A stretch of 36,637 nt of DNA from CAYMST01 sp964393115 (GTDB lineage: Bacteria > Bacteroidota > Bacteroidia > Cytophagales > Cyclobacteriaceae), in contig CAYMST010000016.1 of assembly GCA_964393115.1 (NCBI GenBank), positions 1 to 36,637 of the forward strand. Direction: 5' to 3'. Below the pieces are notes generated by a model. It ran no database searches and had not been told where the DNA came from. It saw nothing but the letters and a program-made list of their open reading frames with translations. The translations under genes and the position numbers were made by a program. Positions 1 through 6,835 of this stretch are shown one piece after another. Position 1 is the first letter of the stretch; each line of letters begins with the position of its first letter.

Positions 1-776
1 TTAACCCAGATACTCCTCAAGAACAGGTTAATCAAGATGCTCTTGTGTCCGCTTTTTTTGGACTTGATAATGCACTACCAAGTCTATTGTGTAATCAACT
101 AGGAAGCCTGTTAGATGGTATGCCTGTTAATTTTAAATTTCCATTAAATGCATCCAGTTTATCGGAAACTGATTTTGAAGTTGTAGATAGCCTTGGAAAT
201 AAACACGTCCCAATGTGTGCTCTTTTAGCACCAGCTAATGAAAATGGAGAAAATCGAACAGTGCTATTGATAGGTGAGTTTGGAACCGCTGTTACAAATC
301 CACCCGTTGAGGTAAGAATTGTGGGGGATTTATTTACAACTGATACTTTTTCAGGAGAGTCCGCTTGTTCAGAAATCCTAAATCTAAATGGAATCACTAC
401 CACGAATATTATTCCGCTCGCTGATGGTCCAAGTCTATTTTTTGCCCAAAAAATTGATGGTACTCTGAATGAATGTAGTTCAGGAACACAAACGATTCAA
501 GTTGCTTGGAATGGTGGCATTACACCGTTTATAAGTGGTGATACCGAATCTGACTTATTTCAATACTATATTGGTTATTCTGATAGTTCAGGAGTTCTAA
601 TACCGCATGTACCTATTTCGATAGCAGATATAAATGACAACGACAACTTTCACCAACTTTGTTTTTCTACAAGTGATGAAATTGTTAAAATTTCAATGAT
701 GGCTAACACGGTCGAAGACCCAAACCAAGATCCAAATTTATACAGTGAAATTGATGTTAGTTCCTGCACTCCTTAG
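1..776 (+). CDS. Secreted protein of unknown function, 5'-truncated by window start
   Basis: The reading frame is open from base 3 to the stop at 774-776, so the gene begins before the window. The GTG at 45 is internal in all likelihood, because codons upstream of it (reading N-P-D-T-P-Q-E-Q) are in frame without a stop. About 257 residues are visible. The sequence is rich in Asp, Asn, Ser and Thr, has no membrane segment, and carries about six spaced cysteines, including one four residues before the end; this suits an exported, disulfide-bonded or lipid-anchored protein. I recognise no domain. It is the only plus-strand gene in the first 11 kb and converges on the hydrolase gene that follows. 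The protein ends without a T9SS YPNP-type domain. Confidence 0.75.
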   Translation, partial: NPDTPQEQVNQDALVSAFFGLDNALPSLLCNQLGSLLDGMPVNFKFPLNASSLSETDFEVVDSLGNKHVPMCALLAPANENGENRTVLLIGEFGTAVTNPPVEVRIVGDLFTTDTFSGESACSEILNLNGITTTNIIPLADGPSLFFAQKIDGTLNECSSGTQTIQVAWNGGITPFISGDTESDLFQYYIGYSDSSGVLIPHVPISIADINDNDNFHQLCFSTSDEIVKISMMANTVEDPNQDPNLYSEIDVSSCTP

Positions 777-816
777 ACAATAATTGAAGAGAGCTTTCAA
801 GTTAATTAAAATATAA

Positions 817-842
817 CTGCTTACAACAATGGCTATAAGCAG
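817..842. terminator. Possible hairpin between convergent genes
   Basis: A 7-bp perfect inverted repeat (ctgctta / taagcag) with a 12-nt loop sits in the short gap between two convergent genes. There is no clear T-run on either side, so a terminator role is only suggested by position. Confidence 0.3.
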
Positions 843-873
843 CCTATTGCTAGACTTTATATCAATCTACTTA

Positions 874-1533
874 TTATTCATGAATGATTTTATGCAGCTC
901 CCTATTTATAATCTTACTTAATTCGGGTGCTCGATCCATGATCATAAAATGCCCTCCCTTCGAAACCATCACGTCAACATCATCCTGAGAAGAGCATAAA
1001 AGTCTATCGTCACTACCGTGAATCCTAAAAAGATTAATAGGTTTCTGAGTGTTCCTCCAACCCAGAATTATTTCTATGGCCCATCTCAAAAAAACATAAT
1101 CCGTATCACGAATGATCTCGCCAAGGATCTTCTGGTATCTTGATTTTGTTGCTCCAAAAAAGTAGTTGGCCAGGAAAGTCGGTGGTTTCAATAGGTAGTC
1201 AGGTATTATTCTGAGTAAACCAGTCTTTGCAAAAAGTCGAAATAGAGCAGGAATATCCATCCTATGCGTTGCCGAGGAAATGAGTATAATTTTTTGCGGA
1301 TGAACAATATTACTTAATTCCAATGCTATCCTTCCTCCAAAGGAAACACCCATAATGACAAAAGGAGAGGAAGTATCAATCTGCTTAGCTAGTCTCAAAG
1401 CATAATGCTGAATCGATTCTCTATATTCTGGGTTGATCCATTTTAACAGTGTTAACTCAACGTCTAAAGATAACTCTTCAAACACTCGTTCATCAACGCC
1501 AAGCCCTCCAATAGCATATACTCGTAATGTCAC
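874..1533 (-). CDS. Alpha/beta-fold hydrolase, cytoplasmic
   Basis: The 219-residue product has the compact layout of a small alpha/beta hydrolase. It has no signal peptide. The nucleophile elbow G-V-S-F-G-G is near residue 64 (Ser), the acid is probably in the HGSDD motif near residue 175, and the catalytic His is in the GGHF motif near residue 195. An oxyanion-type loop (IGGLGVDERVF) is at the N-terminus. The order and spacing of the triad are normal for esterase/lipase-type members of this superfamily; the substrate cannot be read from sequence. The next gene upstream on the same strand is the RDD protein, with about a 50-bp gap, so the two may be cotranscribed. Superfamily assignment is confident; the specific reaction is unknown. 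Confidence 0.85.
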   Translation of the reverse strand: MTLRVYAIGGLGVDERVFEELSLDVELTLLKWINPEYRESIQHYALRLAKQIDTSSPFVIMGVSFGGRIALELSNIVHPQKIILISSATHRMDIPALFRLFAKTGLLRIIPDYLLKPPTFLANYFFGATKSRYQKILGEIIRDTDYVFLRWAIEIILGWRNTQKPINLFRIHGSDDRLLCSSQDDVDVMVSKGGHFMIMDRAPELSKIINRELHKIIHE

Positions 1534-1582
1534 CTTGAATAATGATTATTTAAGTACAAGATAGACTATTTACCTATGTCTC

Positions 1583-2086
1583 TCATTTCATCTCACCCAT
1601 CAAATATGGAAACCAAGTATAAAATGCGATAAATACGATCAAGGCTATTATCCTCAAAATACGGAACTTAGGATTCGTGAGTTTGATAACCACAGTTTTA
1701 AAATCCTTATCAGCCCGTCGCAGCTGAAATTTGTTGGAAACCAACTCCACCAATTCGAATGGACCACTCAAAAGGTAGAGGTTACGAAGAAACAAAACTC
1801 TCCTGTCAGGGAGTTTATGATCTGATTGATTTCTTACTGCCATTCCCATGAGCCATCGCCCAGGACTGATGCCATTATATAAGTCTTTAAATGCAAACAG
1901 ACTAAACCATATAAAACTAATGAGTAGCGCTCCAATAATGTAAACACCAGTGAGAAGACCTTCAGACTTAAAGTTTGTTACCTCCATTGAATAGATTGAA
2001 AATATTGTCAGTTGGACAAATAAGCTATAGTCAATAAAGGCAGCTCCAAGACGGCGAAGTAGTAGTAAAAACCATTTCATAGTCAT
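1583..2086 (-). CDS. RDD-family membrane protein
   Basis: The 167-residue product has the RDD-domain signature: an R-R-L-G-A-A-F-I-D-Y motif near residues 11-20 opening the first membrane helix, a second helix around 47-68, then an N-G-I-S-P-G-R-W-L-M-G loop, and a last hydrophobic helix near the C-terminus (about 143-162). RDD proteins are small inner-membrane proteins; some are linked to ion transport but most have no proven role. Two in-frame starts are possible (2086 and 2080). A degraded second copy of the N-terminal half lies at about 4069-4301. A 38-bp near-perfect palindrome lies just upstream, between this gene and the leucine-rich-repeat gene. Confidence 0.85.
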   Translation of the reverse strand: MTMKWFLLLLRRLGAAFIDYSLFVQLTIFSIYSMEVTNFKSEGLLTGVYIIGALLISFIWFSLFAFKDLYNGISPGRWLMGMAVRNQSDHKLPDRRVLFLRNLYLLSGPFELVELVSNKFQLRRADKDFKTVVIKLTNPKFRILRIIALIVFIAFYTWFPYLMGEMK

Positions 2087-2098
2087 TTTAGATAGGTG

Positions 2099-2136
2099 AC
2101 ATTACCCTTGAATTACGTGTAATTCAAGGGTAATGT
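2099..2136. terminator. Long palindromic hairpin, 18-bp arms, probable terminator
   Basis: The arms at 2099-2116 and 2119-2136 are perfect reverse complements separated by only two bases (gt). The hairpin starts 20 bp after the stop codon of the leucine-rich-repeat gene and lies 13 bp upstream of the RDD start. Position suggests transcription termination of the upstream gene, but no strong T-run follows on the minus strand, so it could also be a regulatory dyad for the RDD gene. Confidence 0.55.
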
Positions 2137-2155
2137 ATAATCTTATGAAGCGGGT

Positions 2156-3889
2156 TTAGAATTTTATCTTACAGTTAGGAAGCCAACTAGTAATTTTTTG
2201 TTGTTCAGCTTTGGAGATAGAATTCCCCTTTAAATTCAATGTTTTCAAACTGGATAGGTTTTTGACAGATTCCGGCAAACTAGTCAGTTGATTGTTTCCA
2301 AGCATAAGTTTTTGAAGCTTCACCAACTGTCCTATAGATTCAGGCACCTCTTGCAGCTTATTATTTTGTACGTTTAGTACTTCCAGATTTTCAAGATTCC
2401 CAATATTTTCTGGCAGCGAGGTAACTCCAGTGTTTGCACAGAATAACTGATTGAGTTCCGTTAACTCACCAATCTGAGCTGGAAGAGGTTTGCCTTTTAA
2501 ATCTCTATCTAATAAAAAGTTCATCATCAGCTGATTACCTTGTAAGGCCGAATTTTGTACACGAGCGCGATATGGGTTGTTTCCCGTTAATAATTTAAAG
2601 GCTTTATCCCTTAGTTCCTTTCGTTTCGCGATTTGATATTGTCGATCCTTAATCGCCTCTTGATAAACCTCATCGTATTTGTCCTCGGTAGATAGGAAGT
2701 CGTATCTAGCAGTATTTTTCCTTTTACCAAGAATCTTCACCAGCTCGGGTGCCTCATGTTGAACTTCTGAGATGAGATCAGGGTTGTTTTTAAGCGCTTT
2801 AGCCCTATGATATACCTTACCGAATACCTCACTTGCCTGATTACCTTCTGTAAAAGCGGCATTTGTAGGGTCTGGATCTGGAGCGAAAGCCATATAGTGA
2901 TCTGCGTGATACTTAGCTTTTTCAAAATTATTGAGGTACATGTTAGTAATGGCTAAATTTCCATGGATGCTAGAAGCTACTTTTGCGTTGATTTTAGCCT
3001 TTTCATCGACATAATCAGCCTCTTTTATAGATTGGTCCCAAGTGGTAATAATCTCCTCTAGTCCATCTAGTTGTTCATCCTCTCTAGATAGTATGGCTAC
3101 AGATTTTTCAAGTGCACTTTGCAAGTCACTGTAATCGACTTTATTGCTTTTGGCAGCTGCCAATTTGAACTTTTCCTTTTCATAGACCCAAAATACACGT
3201 GGATAAAGCGTTTTTAACGCTTTTCGCAATTGTGAAAAATAGATTTTTCGACGCATAAGGTTATGACCAATGTAGTCATACATTCCTTTTAAGTGGTCTT
3301 CCGACTTGAAGTAATACCAAGATAGGGTAAGCTCTCTTCCTCCAGTTTCAGTTTTACGAGTAGTATACACTTGCTCGTTTCCAAACTGTAAGTTGATGTT
3401 TTCATTTAGCATCCATGCGTCAAGAACTTCCCCTTGTTTACCCACTATTCGGACCGCAACAGGTGCCTTAAACTGAACTATATAATGGTAATTCAAGCAG
3501 TCATCACCATACAATTCTGTGTTTTTACAACGCGAGGTTTGTACTTCTTTTCCAATCTCCTCCGCAGCACCGTAAGCAATTTCAACAAGGATGTCACCTG
3601 TTTCAGGTTGGTCAGTGAACGTAATTGGGTGATCGCTAAAATACCTGTTGCCTTTTTCCCCCTTTATCGTGCCACCTATCCCTTTTAGATAGTGCTTAAT
3701 CGTATCTTTATCGACACCAATTTTACCAGCATATATTTTAAAACCTATAGTCTCTACATCAGCCATTGGAGTAGTAGGACCATTCAGGTAGTTTCGCTTA
3801 AATGGTTCACGAATTATCCTTTGAGCACTGGCATAAGAAGCAACTAGAAACAGTAAAAGTGTGGATGTTAATAATCTAATTTTTTTCAT
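2156..3889 (-). CDS. Secreted protein with C-terminal leucine-rich repeats
   Basis: The 577-residue product starts with a clear signal peptide (MKKIRLL then a hydrophobic core, probable cut after SAQ at residue 23). Residues 24-240 form a domain I do not recognise, with a pair of cysteines near 121 and 131. Residues 250-440 are helical, and the stretch around 295-335 (AKINAKVASSIHGNLAITN, then FEKAKYHADHYMA) resembles tetratricopeptide repeats. Residues 462-560 are about four leucine-rich repeats of the bacterial type (SLPENIGNLENL, EVPESIGQLVKL, SLPESVKNLSSL). LRR and TPR segments usually mediate protein binding; no enzyme motif is visible. It is likely periplasmic or surface exposed. It lacks a T9SS domain. 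The gene upstream is the broken RDD copy, so its own promoter should lie in 3890-4050. Confidence 0.8.
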   Translation of the reverse strand: MKKIRLLTSTLLLFLVASYASAQRIIREPFKRNYLNGPTTPMADVETIGFKIYAGKIGVDKDTIKHYLKGIGGTIKGEKGNRYFSDHPITFTDQPETGDILVEIAYGAAEEIGKEVQTSRCKNTELYGDDCLNYHYIVQFKAPVAVRIVGKQGEVLDAWMLNENINLQFGNEQVYTTRKTETGGRELTLSWYYFKSEDHLKGMYDYIGHNLMRRKIYFSQLRKALKTLYPRVFWVYEKEKFKLAAAKSNKVDYSDLQSALEKSVAILSREDEQLDGLEEIITTWDQSIKEADYVDEKAKINAKVASSIHGNLAITNMYLNNFEKAKYHADHYMAFAPDPDPTNAAFTEGNQASEVFGKVYHRAKALKNNPDLISEVQHEAPELVKILGKRKNTARYDFLSTEDKYDEVYQEAIKDRQYQIAKRKELRDKAFKLLTGNNPYRARVQNSALQGNQLMMNFLLDRDLKGKPLPAQIGELTELNQLFCANTGVTSLPENIGNLENLEVLNVQNNKLQEVPESIGQLVKLQKLMLGNNQLTSLPESVKNLSSLKTLNLKGNSISKAEQQKITSWLPNCKIKF

Positions 3890-4031
3890 GAGTTTTAGAT
3901 AAGATTTGTATTTAGGAGATCTAAAATATGAAAATTACCTGATTTTTCTTCTTTTTTGATGTGAATCGATTTTTTTCGCCCCGAAGCAAAGCCAAAAAGA
4001 GAATACTTTGAGAGAGAAATATAACCACTGG

Positions 4032-4295
4032 TTCTAAAGATACATAAATCATGTCATTTCGTGATGATCCATCGACTAGGACTGATACCATTATATGAAT
4101 CTTTAAACGCAAACGGAGTAACCCAAGTAAGACTAATTAGCAGGATTCCAATGATATAAATACCAAAGGGACTATCAGCCTTAAAATTTGTTATCTCCAT
4201 TGAAGAGATTGAAAATATCGTGAGTTGGACAAATAAGCTATAGGCGATAATGGCAGCTCCAAGACGGCGAATTAGTAGTAGTAAAACCATTTCAT
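4032..4295 (-). pseudogene. Broken RDD-gene copy fused to a TonB-receptor gene fragment
   Basis: Bases about 4069-4301 match the 5' half of the intact RDD gene at 1583-2086, including the start region and the N-G-I-S-P-x-R-W loop. Relative to the intact copy, one base is missing in the T-run after the ATG-AAA-TGG start at 4295, which shifts the natural start out of frame; the frame can only be read from an ATG at 4290. After the Trp codon of the loop the match stops. The next bases leftward, about 4033-4073, instead match the TonB receptor gene at 8252-8284 (31 of 33 bases by eye), encoding D-G-S-S-R-N-D-x-I-Y-V in another frame. The two matches meet at the shared pentamer ccatc (4069-4073). 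This is a rearrangement scar and no functional product is expected. Confidence 0.8.
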
Positions 4296-4337
4296 AGTCA
4301 AATGTGATAAAATCTTGTTATTTATCACATTTGACTA
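4295..4337. repeat. 17-bp perfect inverted repeat at the RDD remnant
   Basis: Arms 4295-4311 and 4321-4337 are perfect reverse complements around a 9-nt loop. The left arm covers the original start codon of the broken RDD copy, and homology to the intact RDD gene ends inside this arm. The hairpin ends two bases before dispersed repeat copy A. Confidence 0.7.
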
Positions 4338-4338
4338 A

Positions 4339-4420
4339 TGGAATCCATAAGGTAATTACACGAAAGAGTTGGTTTGAACAGTATATTGCTAGATTTTTAA
4401 TCCGATCTTAAATAGAGAGG
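4339..4420 (+). repeat. Dispersed ~80-bp intergenic repeat, copy A
   Basis: Begins tggaatccataag, has a core acgaaagagttggtttgaac and ends with cttaaatagaga. By eye it is roughly 80 percent identical to copy B (25951-26030, same orientation) and about 75 percent to copy C (6755-6835, opposite orientation). It lies immediately downstream of the dienelactone-hydrolase-like gene. Confidence 0.7.
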
Positions 4421-4426
4421 ATTTTA

Positions 4427-5425
4427 TTACATTTTCGTCTTAAACCATTTAGTGGCCTCCACAACAGACTCGTTTACTTCAGCTTCTTGGTCGTAATAGC
4501 TAAACTGATGATAAGGAGACTCTAGTTCCGTTACCATCCAGTGTAAATGTTTATCCTCCGCCGCGATCTTCTCAAAATAGTTCTTGGTGTATTGTGGCAG
4601 AACTGCACCGTCTGAGTGGATCATTAAAGTCGGCTGTTTTAGGTTTTGTGCGGTTGGCATAGGGTCTGTCGTCAACCAGTCTTCCCACGACATAACAGCA
4701 AACTTATCATTGCTCCACTCGGGAACTGCTCCTCGCTCTGGGTTGAGGTAATAGTCATAAGGACCGTACATAGCCGCAGAAGTATCCTCGGTGGAAATAG
4801 AAGGGATATACTCTACTACACCGTTTTCAGCATAATCCTTCTTAGCCACGCGAGCAGCGTTGATCTTTGCACTAACTCCTTCCTCTCCCCCATAAAATAG
4901 TTTTACGGCTTCGGCATCGTGTAGCCATGACGCGGTGGTGACCACCGACTTTATTCTATTATCTTCTGAAGCGGCCATCAGCGTATACATCGCTCCTGCA
5001 CATACGCCGAAGGCTCCTACCCTATTATTGGCCACTTCCTCCAAAGTCTGTAAGAAGGTTACTGCGTTTTGGACATCAACTTTCTTCAACGATGGACTTT
5101 CGTAGAATCGTGGTTCCCCTTCGCTCTCTCCAAAGTTTCTGAAATCAAACGCCAATGTGATAAATCCCTCTGCCGCCAATCTCTCTGCGTAGAGACCGGC
5201 CATTTGTTCTTTGACGGTTGTCCAGCTGCCGGAAATAACAATAGCTGGGTACTTCTTCTTAGCCTTATAATTCTTTGGGTAAAATAGGTTCCCTGTGAGC
5301 TCTGCTCCTTCACTATTAAAATGTACTTTTTTCATGCTTACCTGATTTTCGCTTGATGATTGGCTCATGCTTACATGCGACAAAACAGTCGCTATAAGCA
5401 TTGCCAGGATATTTAATCGTTTCAT
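4427..5425 (-). CDS. Secreted dienelactone-hydrolase-like alpha/beta hydrolase
   Basis: I chose the ATG at 5425 because it opens directly into a signal peptide (MKRLNILAMLIATVL, probable cut after SMSQ); the upstream GTG at 5446 would add seven charged residues. The mature protein is an alpha/beta hydrolase: oxyanion-side motif ISGSW, a DFRNFGESEG strand-turn typical of this superfamily, and a nucleophile elbow G-V-C-A-G with Cys where Ser usually stands (residue 142 from this start). The acid is probably in HSDGAV and the catalytic His in SPYHQFSYY. A Cys nucleophile is the hallmark of dienelactone hydrolases and related families, but many Bacteroidota homologues keep it with unknown substrates. 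The next gene upstream is the double SnoaL protein, about 90 bp away on the same strand, and repeat A follows the stop. Reaction type is likely ester or lactone hydrolysis; substrate unknown. Confidence 0.85.
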   Translation of the reverse strand: MKRLNILAMLIATVLSHVSMSQSSSENQVSMKKVHFNSEGAELTGNLFYPKNYKAKKKYPAIVISGSWTTVKEQMAGLYAERLAAEGFITLAFDFRNFGESEGEPRFYESPSLKKVDVQNAVTFLQTLEEVANNRVGAFGVCAGAMYTLMAASEDNRIKSVVTTASWLHDAEAVKLFYGGEEGVSAKINAARVAKKDYAENGVVEYIPSISTEDTSAAMYGPYDYYLNPERGAVPEWSNDKFAVMSWEDWLTTDPMPTAQNLKQPTLMIHSDGAVLPQYTKNYFEKIAAEDKHLHWMVTELESPYHQFSYYDQEAEVNESVVEATKWFKTKM

Positions 5426-5517
5426 TTGTATTCGTTTATCTCGCACCAGTTTTAACTATTTGCCATAGACATAGGTGATAATTGGATTGAGGGTCATGAT
5501 TATTTCCTATCTGATTG

Positions 5518-6426
5518 TTATTTGATTTTATGGATTAGCCCGAAGCCACGAGCGGCAACGATAGGATTGAATATTTCCACATACTCGGAGATTAATCCCG
5601 ATTCGTTAAATCTAAATGTGGCGTAATAGTCATTCTGATAAAGTCCTTCGTCGTTCTTTAAGGTGATTTTTCCTTTGTACTTTACAAAAACAAGCGTAGG
5701 GTCATCCATCGTATGGATCTCTTCAATAGGGAATTCCATATGTTCGAAATTTGGAAAGACAAGAGTCCAATAATCTCGAATAGCCTGCTTCCCCTCTGCT
5801 CCCTCAGGGAATATACCAGAGGCATATGGATTGATGTGACGTGCATCTTCGGCAAACAAGTCTACCAAGTCCTCAATTTTCTCTTCCTCTAGTGCTTTGA
5901 AGAATGCTTTCACCGATGCCATATTTTTTGCTGGATTATTCATGGCTTTAGCCGGTAGAGACAGATTCCCTTCTTGATACTTAAAGTTGAATTTCATGGA
6001 GCTAATCCTCCACTCCTTCCGCTGATCTTGCTCTAACTCAAAATCGTAGCTTCCCACTACTACCCATAGGTTTCCGCTTTCGTCAGTTAAGTAATGGCTG
6101 GCTGTCCCATAACAAAAGACATTTGCTTTGCTATCCTCGGTAGTCGTCAGGAAATTCCCAAGCTGATGATGTGTATATTCAAAGCCTGGGAGAATCCCTT
6201 TCCATGACGTAATAATCTGTGATGGAGTTAGCTTGGAAGCTGGGTTGCCAGTCATTGAAGAATAGTCCAGCAAAACTTCACTCACAAAAGACGCTTCTAC
6301 TTTTTGCCAATCTCGTTGATCGGTGGCTACAAATAACTGTACCACCACTTGCTCTGGGCTTTTCATAATCTCCGCGTTTACGTTTAAAAATAGAAGGGAA
6401 AGAATCCCAAATATGATTGTTTTCAT
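5518..6426 (-). CDS. Secreted protein with two SnoaL/NTF2-like domains
   Basis: I chose the ATG at 6426 because it opens a signal peptide (MKTIIFGILSLLFLNVNA); the longer reading from 6471 adds an Arg/Ser-rich stretch that would spoil it. Two NTF2-like cone folds follow. The first (about residues 20-140 of the mature form) has the QVVVQLFVATDQRDW helix and ends with a KEWRISSMKF strand. The second (about 155-290) has the SVKAFFKALEEEKIEDLV helix, a typical SnoaL LFAEDA motif and a VFVKYKGKI strand. SnoaL-like domains are small-molecule binding or isomerase folds; two in one exported chain is uncommon. It is same-strand and next to the secreted hydrolase, which suggests joint work on a small extracytoplasmic substrate. 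No catalytic residue can be assigned. Confidence 0.8.
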   Translation of the reverse strand: MKTIIFGILSLLFLNVNAEIMKSPEQVVVQLFVATDQRDWQKVEASFVSEVLLDYSSMTGNPASKLTPSQIITSWKGILPGFEYTHHQLGNFLTTTEDSKANVFCYGTASHYLTDESGNLWVVVGSYDFELEQDQRKEWRISSMKFNFKYQEGNLSLPAKAMNNPAKNMASVKAFFKALEEEKIEDLVDLFAEDARHINPYASGIFPEGAEGKQAIRDYWTLVFPNFEHMEFPIEEIHTMDDPTLVFVKYKGKITLKNDEGLYQNDYYATFRFNESGLISEYVEIFNPIVAARGFGLIHKIK

Positions 6427-6823
6427 TATCGCTCGAATTTTAGAACTACATGATCTAGACCTTCTAGGCATCGATCATCCATTTCCTATTTGTTACTCTA
6501 CAAAGCTCAGCATTAGACGAATGAGGTGATTTAGGATTTCAAATGAAGAAGTATAGATTTCAAAGATTGGTTCAAGTGGTTAGTACCTGATCAGGTGTGT
6601 CATCAAAACTTACTTCTCTATGGTCTAGCCTATGTATAGATCCGCAACTTTCTCGTGCGTTAGGGATCGCAGCGAGAAATCCCGCAGCGGTAGCGAGGAA
6701 TTGAAGCGGAGAGCCCGCCCCGAAGGGAAACGCCCAAGTCTTAACTGTTATATAAAGTTTATTTAAGCGCTCAAATTATATCCAACAATACGTCGTTCGA
6801 ACCAACTCTTTTGTGCAATGATC
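6427..6823. other. Gene-free spacer with GC-rich element and repeat copy C
   Basis: No credible gene lies between the SnoaL protein start and the AraC stop. The stretch holds the presumed promoter of the SnoaL/hydrolase pair, the GC-rich element at 6651-6736 and most of repeat copy C. Confidence 0.6.
6651..6736. repeat. GC-rich intergenic element
   Basis: About 86 bp of strongly GC-rich sequence in an AT-rich surrounding, with repeated AGCG-type steps (tcgcagcgag, cgcagcggtagcgagg, gaagcggagag) and small dyads (gggat...atccc; gcccgccccgaagg). It carries no frame of note. The look is that of a dispersed, REP-like intergenic element, but only one copy is in this window. Confidence 0.4.
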
Positions 6824-6835
6824 TTATGGATTCCA
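6755..6835 (-). repeat. Dispersed ~80-bp repeat, copy C
   Basis: The reverse strand reads tggaatccataag, then a core gcacaaaagagttggttcgaac and ends cttaaataaac, matching copies A and B. Unlike those, it overlaps a gene: its first bases encode the last three residues (Trp-Asn-Pro) and the stop of the AraC gene. Confidence 0.7.

Noticed and set aside
821..860. A fifth copy of the dispersed repeat near attgctagac
   Set aside because: Only about ten bases resemble the middle of copy A; the conserved start and core are absent.
3921..4112. Minus-strand frame containing D-G-S-S-R-N-D-M-I-Y-V as a separate gene
   Set aside because: The motif is the TonB-receptor scrap in the rearrangement scar; the rest of the frame is low-complexity and Lys-rich.
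6785..6815. ggttcgaac in repeat copy C, like a tRNA T-arm or an att site within a tRNA end
   Set aside because: No acceptor, D or anticodon stem can be formed around it, other copies read ggtttgaac, and no integrase is in the window.
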